A DNA stretch of 64,000 nt from Venturia oleaginea (GCA_013176395.1 JABMLP010000001.1:310001-374000), one strand, 5' to 3'; positions 11,636 to 22,406 are shown, numbered from the stretch's first letter. Notes: generated by a model not told the origin, from the letters alone. Translations and numbers: made by a program.

Positions 11636-12411
11636 ATGGATCTTCTCAGTCTTCCAAAAAGCATCAGGCAGCGGATTCTGCGAGAAACTGGTCTTCTACG
11701 GGACCAAACAATCGACTTGACTCACGATCGAGGCTTCTCACCCTGCCGCTCTTCCTGGGGCTGCCCTGCCTGGGATCCCAGCAGACACTGCCATTGTTTA
11801 CCAATATTAAAACCACGCTGCTGTTTAGCTGCAAAAAGCTTCACACCGAAAGTCTCGAACTGTTTTATAGCGAAAACAAATTCCGTGTCTCCAACACCGA
11901 TGCCAGCTTATCCTATATTGAGAAGCTTTCATCAGCAGCACGGCAGTATTTAACGCACTTCGAATTTGTTTGCGCCCACGCAAAGTTTTCAGATGAAAGC
12001 CGAGACTTCGAAGAGACGGTATATTTGTGGAAAGAGTTATGCAATCTCGTTGCTACCGCCACGAAGTATCGCTCTAAAATGCTTACAATCTCTTTCCAAC
12101 TCAATTCTTACCTCAGTATCGCAGAAATTTGTTAGCTGATGGATCTAACTTTACCTCTACGTCCACTAGCTGAGGTACGCATTGCGGCCAGTTGCCTGGG
12201 AAGTCAAGAAGGCTTCCCAACGAGAACGCATCCCTCATTGACATGGTATGGTCATACTCTGGTCAAAAAGAAATCGGTTGAAGCTGGAAGAACATTTCCA
12301 TTTCTCAAACTTCCAGCTGAGCTACGTTACATAGTCCTATACTACGCAGGATTGGTGTTCGATGAGAAGAAGCCACGCGGGCCTTTCTCCCTGGAGGTGG
12401 TAGGTCTATAG
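11636..12411 (+). pseudogene. Decayed F-box-like protein gene
   Basis: Remains of a fungal protein with two F-box-like leucine/proline modules. The frame starts MDLLSLPKSIRQRILRETGL at 11636. Around 11800-11830 the sense of the protein moves to another frame, where the block SCKKLHTESLELFYSENKF continues the family pattern. That frame meets a TAG at 12133-12135 and then runs on in the same frame through FPFLKLPAELRYIVLYYAGL to a stop at 12411. At least one frameshift and one nonsense codon therefore separate parts that belong together. No intron with good splice sites explains both breaks. The downstream part of the family domain is missing or unrecognisable. Confidence 0.6.
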
Positions 12412-13512
12412 ATTGTTGTTTTACTCGGTCCACTCCATCGATAACCCTTTCCTTACTCCATATCATCCAGACGTGATCTAGCATACAGCCGGGGGACATT
12501 TTCCTTCCACAAGCTCTGCGTATTCAAAAATCATGGATAGATATCGATGAATATCTGGCGGTTTCAAGAGAGAATCTCGCCAGAAAATTATCAGCGTCGA
12601 TCTGAAACTAATGGTGTTCATTAAAATCTCAGGTGTTGACGAAGATTGGTTTAATGGAGGAACTTAATGAGGACAGTACTGAGGATAGTAATGAAGATGA
12701 GAATGAGAGTCTGATAGTCGAAAGAGCAGAAAAAGCCTAACATTTAAATGTTTGAGTTGAGAGTGCCGAAAGTGTTACTTTTTCGGTCCGGCACTTTCGT
12801 TCCCATGATATCCCGAGATTTTCTATGCAACACTCAACTCCAAACTGAAGCCAAAGGAAATTCCATCGGTTTTCATTAGGAGTACAATTTGCTAGGAGAA
12901 GAGCTCCCTCGATTCTTCATCAGAACCCATCAAAAATCAACGTCACGTGTATTTTCAATTCAAATTCGCCCCCTCTCTCAACCCGGCATCCATTAACAAC
13001 TAAAGTTGTTTAAATCTGCCCCATCCACAGCCATTGCTCAGACTTGGGATTCTTGTATTATAAGAATGTAGATCATGTATCAGACATGTGATGTGGATTG
13101 TTAAGACACCGGATTGCTGCATTCCTGCTGCATCAGTCATTCTTTGTTATTTGCACTGTAGAATAGCCTACATAACCTGATTGAACTGCCCTTATGGCGA
13201 GAACATGCAACTCTATGTCTATTTAACTCAACAACTGTGTATTTCGCTCGATCTCATATGTATCAAGTATCACCAATCCATAAATCTGCTGACGAGCTCT
13301 AGTACGTGTCTCAACCCAGAGCCAATTTCGGCGATTACAATCGTGGGAATTTTGAATACACTCATATCATATACGTGTATCAAACTCACGTAATTACATT
13401 AGGTATTCCTGTAAACTTACTACTATAGTTCTCGCTTATTTACTATTTTCCCTAGTTGCCGTAGTATACTTACTCAAGGCCTATTTTAATTTTAAATAAT
13501 TGTAGATGTTTA
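12412..13512. other. AT-rich gene-free stretch
   Basis: Between the F-box relic and the left end of the LTR there is about 1.1 kb of AT-rich sequence with no convincing coding frame. Some of it may be the rest of the decayed gene. No inverted or tandem repeats stand out. Confidence 0.4.
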
Positions 13513-13608
13513 TGTTACAGATCACCTCAAGGCTGAAGAGCAGGAAGGCAGGACTCGCAAAGAATGGTTGGATAACAAGAAGTTATTGTTAAGACTGATA
13601 ATGGAGGG
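13513..13608 (+). mobile_element. LTR family X, left fragment of the interrupted copy
   Basis: The sequence starts TGTTACAGATCACCTCAAG and matches the reverse complement of the solo LTR at 46818-47487 from its 5' end. The match runs to 13608 and is then cut by the LINE. The last 12 bases, GATAATGGAGGG (13597-13608), reappear at 19482-19493 on the far side of the LINE, where the LTR resumes. Confidence 0.85.
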
Positions 13609-13638
13609 ATGGATGGATGGATGGATGGATGGATGGAT
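13607..13638. repeat. GGAT microsatellite, 3' tail of the LINE
   Basis: About eight GGAT units. On the LINE's coding strand this is an ATCC tail directly next to the target duplication, so it marks the 3' end produced by target-primed reverse transcription. Confidence 0.85.
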
Positions 13639-13968
13639 GAATTCAATACACCCGTCGGGCCAGTATGGCTCCAGGGGGACACTACCGACTCTCTGTTATA
13701 CATTATATCCCACTGTCAACGCTCCCTTCATTCCAAGCCCAAACCTTAAATTTTATAACGTATCTTTCCAACATACTCTGTTTTCAAATTGACCAAAACT
13801 CCAGAAACAACAACAAAAACGAAAGGCGCAACTTACCGTCTACCAATAGACTGATAGGATCAGAGATTGGCGGTTAGTAAAAAGGGGGTGTCGGATCTAG
13901 GATTGCTGCTTGCATGGGTACTATCTTAATGATTGAGTCCACATGCTCGGAGTTGGTTTCGTTAGAGA

Positions 13969-16900
13969 CTATTCCGTCTCTCGGCTGAATCGTTTTGTAG
14001 CGTCTACGAACGCAATTGTCGCTCGCACCGCTGCTACATCTGGCGTCCATTTTGGACCATCAATCATCTCTCCTCTTCTGTTTGTAAGTGTTGAGCGGCC
14101 TCCTACTAAATAGGAGACGTCGCTCCTTGGTTCGGTCGCTTCTCTTAAGAGCCGTCGTTGCTCGCTCCATCGTTTGCAATCGAGTAGGAAATGCTGCACG
14201 CTTTCCACGACTCCGCATTCTTCGCACAATGGCGACTCCACCGCTCCGATTCGGTTCAGGTACTTGTTCAGTCGGCAATGTGACGTCCGTAATTGAGCTA
14301 GGGTTTGAGCCTCTGTCTTGGATAGCTGGTTATAGATGGTGCGTGTGTGTTTTCCAGGGATAGCAGCATCGATAGATTTGGTGAATCTCCCTCCTCGCAG
14401 TGGTTTATTGCTTGGCTGACAGCTCTTTTTTGCTTGCCTAATCAGTGCTGAGCGTAGTCGTATCTCTGACGGGACTGCGCTCCCTGCTTTGGTACTTCTT
14501 TTGGCCATTTTGTCTGCCGCTTCGTTGCCCTTGATGCCAGAGTGTGCCGGGATCCATCGAAGAACCACGGCAATACCCTTTTGATGTAATTGCTGCGTAG
14601 CTGACAAGATATCCTTGATGATATGCTGGCCTGACTGCTGGCCTGACTGCTGTCTCGGCTTGCGGATACTCTTCAGCGCACTCTGATTGTCCGAGAAGAT
14701 GGTGAGTTTTCCTTCTGCCGGGATCATTGTCCATACTGCCAGCTGGCTCAGAGCAGTACTGATTGCTTTCAGCTCTGTCGCGTATACATTGCCGTTTGCT
14801 GCCAATCCCGTTGTTGCGTACTGCTCGAGTATAGTCCTGTTTTCGTCTGGTAGAATGTACACCATACCTGTCCCTAGCAAGCCATTTCTACCTGAGCCGT
14901 CGGTGTAGCAGTGGATTTCGTCTCTGTCTTGTGTTGTGGTAGGTTTTACAGCTTCGTCGCGTTCTTCGATAATCATGCTGGGCCCCTCGATCCACGGTGC
15001 TTTTGCAAATGGTGTGACTGTCTCAATCTGGGACATATTAGTTCCTGCAAACCTGTCTGCCAACAGGCCAAGTGACGAGCGAAGCTTGAATGATTGATGT
15101 ACTGCTTTGATACTGGATCTCAATGGGTGGCGCTTAGGTAGTGTGTTTAGCTTAACCCAAAAGCCTATCCATTTCCCTGTCTGTCGTTGCTGGAAGGTCC
15201 CGATCGATGCCTCCGACTGCGCAATATCTAGCGCTGTAGTTCGGAAACATCCAACAATGGCTTGTGCCCCCCATCTTTGGTGTCGTTCAAGCAAGCGTGT
15301 ATCTTTGGCGTTCAACGCTGTTGCCCAGACTGATGATGCGTAGTCGACAATTGACGCCACTGTCGCTTCAAACAGCTGCCGTGCCTGCTTCGTACGAAGA
15401 CCACTCAGTCTCTTCAGCCGGATCGCCGCATCGTGTCCCTTTGTAGCTGCTCTGGCAGCCTGTAGGTGGAACTTCAATTTCTGGTCAAGAATAATGCCTA
15501 GAAGCTTGACGGAGGAGCCTGGCACCACCGAGCAGCCTCCAATTTGAATTGGCGTCGTTGACAGTCTTTCCGCGCTTGGTGTGAAGTGGATGAAGGCTGT
15601 CTTTTTGGGCTCAAATGTAGCTCCACTACGACGTTCCAACTGATCCGCTTTTGGTATCACTGTCTCTTGAAGCACCCGAGTATTTTCCTCAGCATTTGGC
15701 CCGGTGACCCAAACAGAGAAGTCATCCACGTACGCAATTGCGCCTTGGTGCCGGCTGATCTTTCTACCAGGTCAGCGTTGAAGAAGAGGTAGAGTATTGG
15801 GGACAGAGGTGAGCCTTGAGGCAGCCCTGGGGAATGCAAATCTACTTCCTCGCTGCTCTGCCCGTTCACTGTAATGCTTGCTCTCCTGCCTGAGCAGAAG
15901 TTCTCAATCCAACGAACAAGCTCCTCTGGAACACGTCGTCTTTGTAATCTGGCCAAGAGTACTTCTTTGTTGACCCCGTTGTACGCTCCTTTGACGTCAA
16001 AACTGAGCAGGCTAAGGACTCGGCACCTTCTTCGCGCCTGTTTGATGCGGTCGGTGAGGAGCAGCAGTGCCTGTTCTGTGCTACGTTGCTTCCGAGCTCC
16101 AAAATGATTCTCTGGTATAAGGCCGTGTTCTCCAGCTAGGTAGGAGATGCGGGTAGCGACCACAGCCTCCAGTGCTTTCCCTAGGGTTGCTAGCAAGGAG
16201 ATTGGTCGATACGCGTTTGGCTGTGTATAGTCGTCTTTTGCTGGCTTTCGAAGTGGTAGGATTCGCGCGCATTTCCACTGCGCTGGGAGGATGCCTTGTG
16301 TCATAGACGCTTGAAACAATCTCGTTATCTCGTCTTGGAGGACTGGCCAGAGCTGTCTCCATACAACCGCGGGTAGGCCGTCTAGGCCTGGTGCTTTGTG
16401 TGCTTTCATGCCCATGATCGCTTCTTCGATTTCGTGTTTTGTTAGTGCTGGTGATGGGAGTTGTGTTGCTCGCTGCTCTGCTGCTGGTTCTGGCTCGATC
16501 ACCTCAGCCGCCGGGGGAAAGAAGGCTTGCAGCAGGATAGATCCAATCTCTTCTTTACTTTCGGTCGTGTCGTCAGAGTTTGGCCTCGCTAGTTCTGTAA
16601 TCTTTGCAAAAGAGGAGGTACTCTCTGGGTCAAGATACTTAGCGGCCTTCCATACATTTTCAGCGTCGTCTAGAAATTCCTTCCAGTGAGTGTTTCTTTC
16701 CGATCGGATTGCTCGATGGTACGTGCTTTGAGCTTCTCTGGCTTCCGTTCGGAGCCGCTGCAGTGTTTGGTGTGTGAGAGCGTTCGTTTCGGTCGTCCAC
16801 CGGTTCGCCTTAACTTCTCTGCATAGCTGTCTTCTGACGTGTGTGTATTCCTTGCGAAGGTTGGTCAGATATGGTGTCCACCAAGGTTTTTGGTACGGCG

Positions 16901-17876
16901 ACGGTTTTGCAAGAGGAACGTATTGCTCGATAACAGGGACTACCACTTCCATCAATCATTGCAGCATATCGTCCACGTTTTCGTCTGCATTCTCTTCAGG
17001 TGGGGCAACTGCTTGCCGCTGCTTTGCGTATTCTACCTCCTGACGGATGCGCTCCCAATCTGCATTTTTGTAAAGTCGTCTGGGTGTTGTGGTCTCCTCC
17101 ACGCACGTCATAGCTAATGTCGCACTGATGGGCCGGTGGTCCGATCCGTGTTCGTTGACGTGGAATCCACACCGTACCAAGCTGTCGGTGAGAGCCGATG
17201 AGGTGAGGAAGAGGTCGATGGTACTGCTTACTTGCGTTCCGTAGAATGTGGCCTCTCCCCTGGGGACAAGATTAGAGAGCTGATATACCGCCATATACTC
17301 AACGATGGCGTCTGCTTCATCCTGTCGCCTTGTTTCTGCTACTTGCTCGCCTCCCCAGAGCTGGTCGTGTCGGTTGAAATCTCCGGTGATGAGAAGTTCT
17401 GGCTCGTGTCCAAGCTCTTGAGCTGTATCTTTGATTACATCTTCTAGTAACTGAAGCCGTTCTGTCACTGCGGTCTTGTCCCGCTCTCGGTGTGCTTCTC
17501 CTGCTGGCACGTACACTGAAGCTGTAAAGATGACTTTGCCTTGAGTTTTGATAAGGATTGCCGTGATGTCGGGAGACGCAATCGGGATCTGTTTGTAGTC
17601 GAGCGTTTTCCGGGCCCAGATCATCGATCGGATAGGCCATGTGTCGTCTCTAGAGCACGTTGGGAAAATCTGAATAAATTTGTTGTTTGTTGCTGGTGCC
17701 GCCATTACCTGCCCTGTCTGTGTTTTGAAGCAGTGTGGTTCTTGTATTAGCAGCGCGTCGAAATCTCTGATAGATTCGTCGTTAAGTAGACTAGGTAGCG
17801 TCTCTCTCCTCTTCCCTGTGTTATATGAAATCACGTTGAAATGTCCTCTTGTTGTCGCACGGGTTGTATCTAACAT
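13969..17876 (-). pseudogene. LINE ORF2: endonuclease, reverse transcriptase, RNase H (broken)
   Basis: This polyprotein nicks target DNA, copies the element RNA and degrades the template. The start ATG at 17876 overlaps the ORF1 stop. Residues about 1-240 form an exonuclease-endonuclease-phosphatase domain with QEPH, ITGDFNRHD and SDHR motifs. An in-frame TGA at 16956-16958 breaks the protein after the endonuclease. The reverse transcriptase follows, with LSFDVKGAYN (motif A) and GLPQGSPLSPILY (motif B). A one-base frameshift near 15735-15750 lies just before the catalytic YVDD, which is read in the next frame. Then come RNase H (CYTDGSG, ELKA, SDNQSAL, HSGIKGNEAAD) and a Cys/His C-terminal finger (CEECGVVESVQHFLLDC). 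It ends at 13969. Confidence 0.9.
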
Positions 17877-19216
17877 AGATGGCGCGCTCGGGTCTGTTCC
17901 ATCGCCTTCTTGTACTCAGGGCATCCTGTGTCCGTTGCTCGGTGAGCGTCTCCACAGTTGCTGCATTTGGGATGCTGCTCTACAGTCCTGCGCTTCGTGA
18001 CCAATACACGCGCAGTTAGCACACGTCAGCTCATTGTTGCACCGTGTGCTCATGTGTCCAAACTGTTGGCATTGGTAGCATCGTCTCGGTCTTGGTCGAT
18101 ACTCATACGGGCTGACCCGGGCCAACTCTCCTCCAATCTCGAGCTGTTTCAGCGCTCTGTCAGCTTCTATCTTAGAGCTGAGGTATACCAGGATGGAGCA
18201 ATAGTTCTTGTATGGGTCAGGTTTGCTGAGCATAGAGATCTTTGTAATGGTGACGTTGTTCTCCTCGGATATATCCGCTTTCAGACTGCTTTTCAACGTG
18301 ATTCGATCTTCGTTCAGTGTAGCCATTTGTCCACGCGATCGACCTTAACGGGGTACCACTTCTCGCCTTGAACAGACGCGCCAGGGAAGAATTTGAGCCA
18401 TTGCTCCTGGTTCTGCCGTATTACCTGCTCGTCCTCCTCTAACCTGAGGACAACTCGGACCAGTTTTATTTCTCTGCCAATTTTCTCGATTCCTGCAATC
18501 TGTATGTCCTTTGTAGCTTGCCCTGCCGCAATGGCATCCTTTACTCTCTCTTTTATCTCGATAGGGTTGGTGAGGTCAATGTGTGTGTGAGCGCGTGCGA
18601 AGTTGAGAGTTAGGCCGGGTCTGCTGATCGATGAGGTGTTTGTAATACTTGCTTGCTGACTGATAGAAGCAGATGGAGTAAGTGAGTTAGTCCTAGCTAC
18701 AGACGCGTACGACTGTGCTGGTGAGCTGATTAGTGAGTTTGCCCGCGATAGCTGAGCTTGTATCAAACAAATATCCTTTCTTAGCTGCTGGGTTTCCTGG
18801 GCAAGTTGCTCCCGGAGCTGCTTAGTTTCCTGAAGGAGTTTCTCTTTCATCTCCTTCATCTCATTCTGGAATGTTACGTCACGTTGTTGGAGAGTGTTTC
18901 GCAGGTCTTCGATAACCTTTCTGTTACTTGTTGCGTCGCCTTGAAGCTGTACCAGAATTTGGAGTGTCTCTCTGACCGGTATCTCGCCGTTGTCTTCAGG
19001 TATTTGCGCTACACGCTGTGATTTAGCCCTCGGTGCTTTGGCTACCTCAGTACGCTTCTGCTGGTTCAGGGAGCCGTCCATTATCGCTGCTGTCCTGCCT
19101 TTGCTTGCTATAGTTGACTGTCGTAGCGTTGGGCCGGTTGGCTTTGCCATCGGAGGGGGCGTAGTTGGCGCGCTTCTTTCCTGCAACGGCGTAGTTGGTC
19201 CTTCTATTAGAGACAT
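17869..19216 (-). pseudogene. LINE ORF1: gag-like nucleic-acid-binding protein (frameshifted)
   Basis: ORF1 proteins of Tad-like LINEs bind element RNA. The frame opens at 19216, with a Ser/Thr/Pro-rich N-terminus and a Gln/Glu-rich coiled-coil segment (about 18780-18900). It shifts by one base near 18320, just after VDRVDKWL, and by one base again near 17960 in a CCC-AAA run. The second part carries knuckles CYQCQQFGHMSTRC and CANCACIGHEAQDC. After the second shift a third, CSNCGDAHRATDTGC, appears and the frame ends at TAG 17869-17871. Both breaks are single-base and one is next to short homopolymers, so sequencing error is possible but decay is more likely. Confidence 0.82.
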
Positions 19217-19445
19217 CTGGATCTCTTATTCTCAAGGCAATACCGAGTATCTTGAGTTTGATTAGTTAGGTTGGGTGCCTGTCGTGCGTGTTGTCGTTCT
19301 GGGGTTGCTGTGATGTGTTCGCCTTGGTTGATCGCCCTTTGTGTATCGCTCCACCACCAACGCGACTTCGAAGGAATCTACGCGTTATACGACGCAGAAT
19401 TTCTAGTGCTTGCTATTACTGTCTATAATAGCTAGTCACGTAGAT

Positions 19446-19476
19446 ACGCTTGCCATCCCTTGGGGATGGCAAGCGT
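19446..19476. repeat. Perfect hairpin at the LINE 5' terminus
   Basis: Bases 19446-19459 (ACGCTTGCCATCCC) are the exact reverse complement of 19463-19476, with a 3-nt loop. In the LINE's orientation the stem starts 5 nt from the 5' end set by the target duplication, so it would form the cap-proximal structure of the element RNA. Confidence 0.85.
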
Positions 19477-19481
19477 CTGGG

Positions 19482-19782
19482 GATAATGGAGGGGAATCCT
19501 TCGAGCACAGGATGAGACTGGTGCGAAGGGGTCAGTCCTAAAGGAGAATAGTACGTGCAACAGTCACGTGATATCCCCACATCTCCCATAGGTCTTGGCA
19601 AGGCTAACAGGTGTGGAAAGTGTGGGAAAAGGCCAAGAGGTGTGGGAATACACCTTGGCACCCAGAACCAGAAGGATATATAGGGAGGACGTTGGAAGGA
19701 CTTTCCTATCTCTCTTCGTGGTTATCTCATGTTATGTTTCTCACATAGGAGCTTCTTCAACCTCCTACAGTAACGACCTTTG
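19482..19782 (+). mobile_element. LTR family X, middle fragment with promoter
   Basis: Continuation of the interrupted LTR between the LINE and element E. It matches the solo LTR at 47191-47400 (reverse complement), including the run from the sequence preceding CACGTGA to CTACAGTAACGACC. It contains a TATA-like box (19676-19683) followed by a pyrimidine-rich stretch, where LTR transcription would start rightward. It ends in CAGTAACGACCTTTG (19768-19782), the left target duplication of element E. Confidence 0.83.
19676..19683 (+). promoter_or_regulatory. TATA-like box of the LTR
   Basis: ATATATAG lies inside the LTR and is conserved as TATATA at 47228-47233 in the solo copy on the other strand. 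Conservation in both copies and its mid-LTR position fit the U3 core promoter. It fixes the LTR's direction as rightward here. Confidence 0.45.
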
Positions 19783-20221
19783 GAAAACAGCACACACAGC
19801 GAGAACTCAATTTTTGGAATTTACAGAATTATCATCTAAAGATCATCAAAACACCTCTGCCAGTGGCCGCTCCGGCCTCTAGAGGCTATCGCGCGTCCCT
19901 CAGCGTCGATGAGATACCTCTAGAGTCGCCGTCGCGGCCACGGCATAGCAAGCACACGAATACATGAGCAAGCTACACGAACGATGCGTCCACCAAAGAC
20001 AACAGCAACCATCTAGTCACTATCTCCCGGCTAGTCCATCACCCCAGATGACACTGCAACGCTCCGAGTCGACGAGTCACCGCTAGAACGGCAATACCTT
20101 CAACACAACCCAAACACCAGACGCCCAGTGTGCAACAATCGGCACCACACACCACTGCAACGACTAGACAACCTGTCCCAACGTCTTGGCAAACCGTCCT
20201 GCTACAAGCTGTTGCCCAGAG

Positions 20222-20790
20222 CCTTGAGCCTCTCCCCAAACTGTTGCGTCCCAATTATGGCATTGGCAAGAGTAGGTGCGCGACACAGTAAGTAGTAAGG
20301 ACGCATAGAAGGAGCCTATTGGCGGCAAATCCCCTCCCTGTAAGCTAGCAGACGTAACCTTGAGCCTCTCCCCAGACTGTTGTATCCCAGTTATGGCATT
20401 GGCAAGAGTAGGAGCGCGATATAGCAAGCAGGGAGAGCGACTAGCAGCAGATAGGCTCCGACTATAAGACGACAGGTGTACAACACAATCGGTGCGACGC
20501 GATACGGCAGCTGCTAGAGAACCTCATCTACTATCGTCTCCGCAAACCGTCCTGCTGCAAGCTGATGTTCAGAGCCTTGAGCCTCTCCCCAAACTGTTGC
20601 GTCCCAGTTATGGCATTGGCAAGAGTAGGTGCGCGACACAGTAAGTAGTAAGGACGCATAGAAGGAGCCTATTGGCGGCAAATCTCCTCCCTGTAAGCTA
20701 GCAGACGTAGCCTTGAGCCTCTCCCCAGACTGTTGCGTCCCAGTTATGGCATTGGCAAGAGTAGGAGCGCGATATAGCAAGCAGGGAGAG
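20222..20790. repeat. Higher-order tandem repeat inside element E
   Basis: Four modules beginning CCTTGAGCCTCTCCCCA, near 20222, 20358, 20575 and 20711. Modules alternate between two subtypes: GGTGCGCGACACAG follows the first and third, GGAGCGCGATATAGC follows the second and fourth. The spacing alternates about 136 and 217 nt. This is a duplicated two-module unit, not a simple tandem array. Confidence 0.8.
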
Positions 20791-21156
20791 CGACTAGCAG
20801 CAGGTAGGCTCCGACTATAAGATGGCAAGTCTATAGCACGATCAGCGCCATACAATACGGCAGCTACCAGACGGCCTCGTCTACGGGCATACCCGGAGTA
20901 TCACCCAAGCAGCGAAATCACAACTACGATGGTTACTATTGTCTCCAGCATCACACAACCAAATACACCGCCGCATAGGAATCTGGTGCAAGGCAACTTT
21001 CACAAGCAGAAACATACTTAGGGAACCCATTGGCCTTGAGGGATAAGGCGAAACAGATAGACAAAGCTGAGCACTAGAGGGAGACTGTAGGTAGAAGGAT
21101 AGCGAAACACGAGGCATTGCCTCTTGAGTCTACATAGCACAGATATACTAGCAGAG

Positions 21157-21202
21157 TAACCAGTATCTACAAGAGCCCGCGGGCATCTGGAGATACTGGT
21201 TA
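21157..21202. repeat. Hairpin near the 3' end of element E
   Basis: ACCAGTATCT and AGATACTGGT are perfect complements about 22 nt apart, with a further inner palindrome GCCCGCGGGC in the loop. It lies about 185 nt before the microsatellite tail. The same structure occurs in copy 2 near 22611-22655, where the inner palindrome has changed. Confidence 0.7.
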
Positions 21203-21383
21203 GGGGAAAAGGGGGAGGACCGAGGGGACAGCTGGTCTTGTTTCAGTGAACGGGGCGAAGTGGGGCGCGGTGGATTATATAATCTATCACGTGTCGGCTG
21301 TCTGATGAAGTCCTCCTAACCGGACATAGCTGCGTGATTAAGCGGCTGCAACCGAGTAGGATAAAATCAATCAATCAATCAAT

Positions 21384-21708
21384 CAGTAACGACCTTTGAC
21401 TTAGATACAATCAAGCACAAGTCATATGCACACGAAGCAAGCCCACCCCCAACCTTCATACTAACCGACAAGCGTTCAGGATTGATCTGAGGATCAAATC
21501 GGTTAGACGACAATTGAATTGGGAGATACATCGGACGGCTAGGATCTAGTGAGCCTCCAAAGAACCTGAGCAAGGAAAGGTACTTAAGGTAAGTACTTCC
21601 AGACTGATATTGCCCTTATCCCAAACCCGCGGACCAGAACAAGAGAACACAGGCGTCAAGAAGGTCTTGACATAATCAACTGTGTTGAGAAACGAGTTCC
21701 CCGTAACA
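21384..21708 (+). mobile_element. LTR family X, right fragment of the interrupted copy
   Basis: The LTR resumes after element E and ends CCCCGTAACA at 21708, matching the solo LTR's end at 46818. The three fragments together make one LTR of the same order of length as the 670-bp solo copy. Unlike the solo copy, the flanks (GTTTA before 13513, TAACA after 21708) do not form a target duplication, so this LTR may be part of a rearranged element. Confidence 0.82.
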
Positions 21709-22406
21709 TAACACTTACCACGTTCTACCATCATAAGCAACACCAACGACAACATGAACAGACCAGGCCTTGGCGGAGAAGCACAATGGTATATCCATTA
21801 CAGAACCGCGCGCCTCGAACTCCCACTTCATGTAAGTCTACAAGCCCACCAATCATAAGACTTCACACTCAGCTTCCCCTCCTGGTAGCAACAATCCCGA
21901 AAGACTTTCTCGTCTCTTTTGAACATTTGACACTGAACAAGAACAACAATGACAGTAGAAGTCAGCAAGCGATCAACACCAGCGAGGTTTCAAGCAAGGA
22001 TACAAACGATGAAAGTATAGATTCTTGGACTCACCTTTTTTCGATCCGAATCATGCCAGACCGGTTTTCCGTATGCTTTGTAGGCACAACAGTAATCTGT
22101 AGAGCTATTCATGAAAACCGGGCCATTAAGGCGATTACAGCAGGCGCGTTCAAGGTCGTATTTGGCTGTTGTGAGACTGGTTATGAGACTGCCAGTTTTC
22201 AATTGGAGGAACCGGTAATGGTGATGATTATTATTATTCGAGAATGCTCACCACAGAAAGGATCCGAAGAAAGTGAGGCCGGTGAGACGCATTTTTTCCA
22301 GTTGTTGGTCTGGAAGAGAAGGCCGCGTCTTGGCTTGGAAAAAAGGCTTTCTTTGGGGTGATGCACGGATTCTGGATTGTAGCGAAAAGATGGTTGATTT
22401 TGGAAG
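21709..22406. other. Unique spacer between LTR X and element E copy 2
   Basis: About 700 bp with one open frame of 191 codons on the plus strand (21786-22361) that has no recognisable domain and biased, low-information composition. I do not call it a gene. No LTR-retrotransposon primer-binding site or internal region follows the LTR. Confidence 0.4.

Larger units (their letters stand above)
13609..19481 (-). mobile_element. Tad-like non-LTR retrotransposon (LINE), nearly full length
   Basis: A 5.87-kb LINE on the minus strand inserted into an LTR of family X, bounded by the 12-bp target duplication GATAATGGAGGG. Its 3' end (low coordinates) carries a GGAT/ATCC microsatellite tail (13607-13638), a normal feature of Tad/I-group elements. 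Its 5' end (19481) begins within 5 nt of a perfect 14-bp hairpin (19446-19476). It has ORF1 (gag-like, CCHC knuckles) and ORF2 (endonuclease, reverse transcriptase, RNase H, C-terminal zinc finger). Both ORFs are broken by frameshifts and one nonsense codon, so this copy should be inactive. Length and domain order match complete members of the Tad clade. Confidence 0.92.
19783..21383 (+). mobile_element. Element E copy 1: non-coding non-LTR-type retroelement
   Basis: A 1601-bp insertion that splits LTR X. CAGTAACGACCTTTG occurs on both sides (19768-19782 and 21384-21398) but only once in the uninterrupted LTR at 46818-47487, so it is a 15-bp target duplication. The right end is an AATC microsatellite tail, marking the 3' end of target-primed reverse transcription. 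No frame exceeds about 115 codons and none resembles a transposon protein. The interior holds four copies of a roughly 55-bp module (starting near 20222, 20358, 20575 and 20711), arranged as a two-module unit of about 353 bp repeated twice. A second copy of the same architecture lies inverted at 22420-24031. It was probably mobilised by a LINE enzyme in trans. Confidence 0.82.

Noticed and set aside
16956..16958. TGA in LINE ORF2 as evidence of RIP
   Set aside because: The change needed to create TGA here does not have the CpA context preferred by RIP.
21300..21335. CTGATGA followed by a GTCC/GGAC stem near the 3' end of element E, resembling a hammerhead ribozyme
   Set aside because: The GAAA that must follow stem II is absent (ATAG instead) and no matching stem I/III pair is evident.
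21786..22361. 191-codon open frame
   Set aside because: No domain, no splice logic, and it lies between transposons with biased composition; chance frame is more likely.
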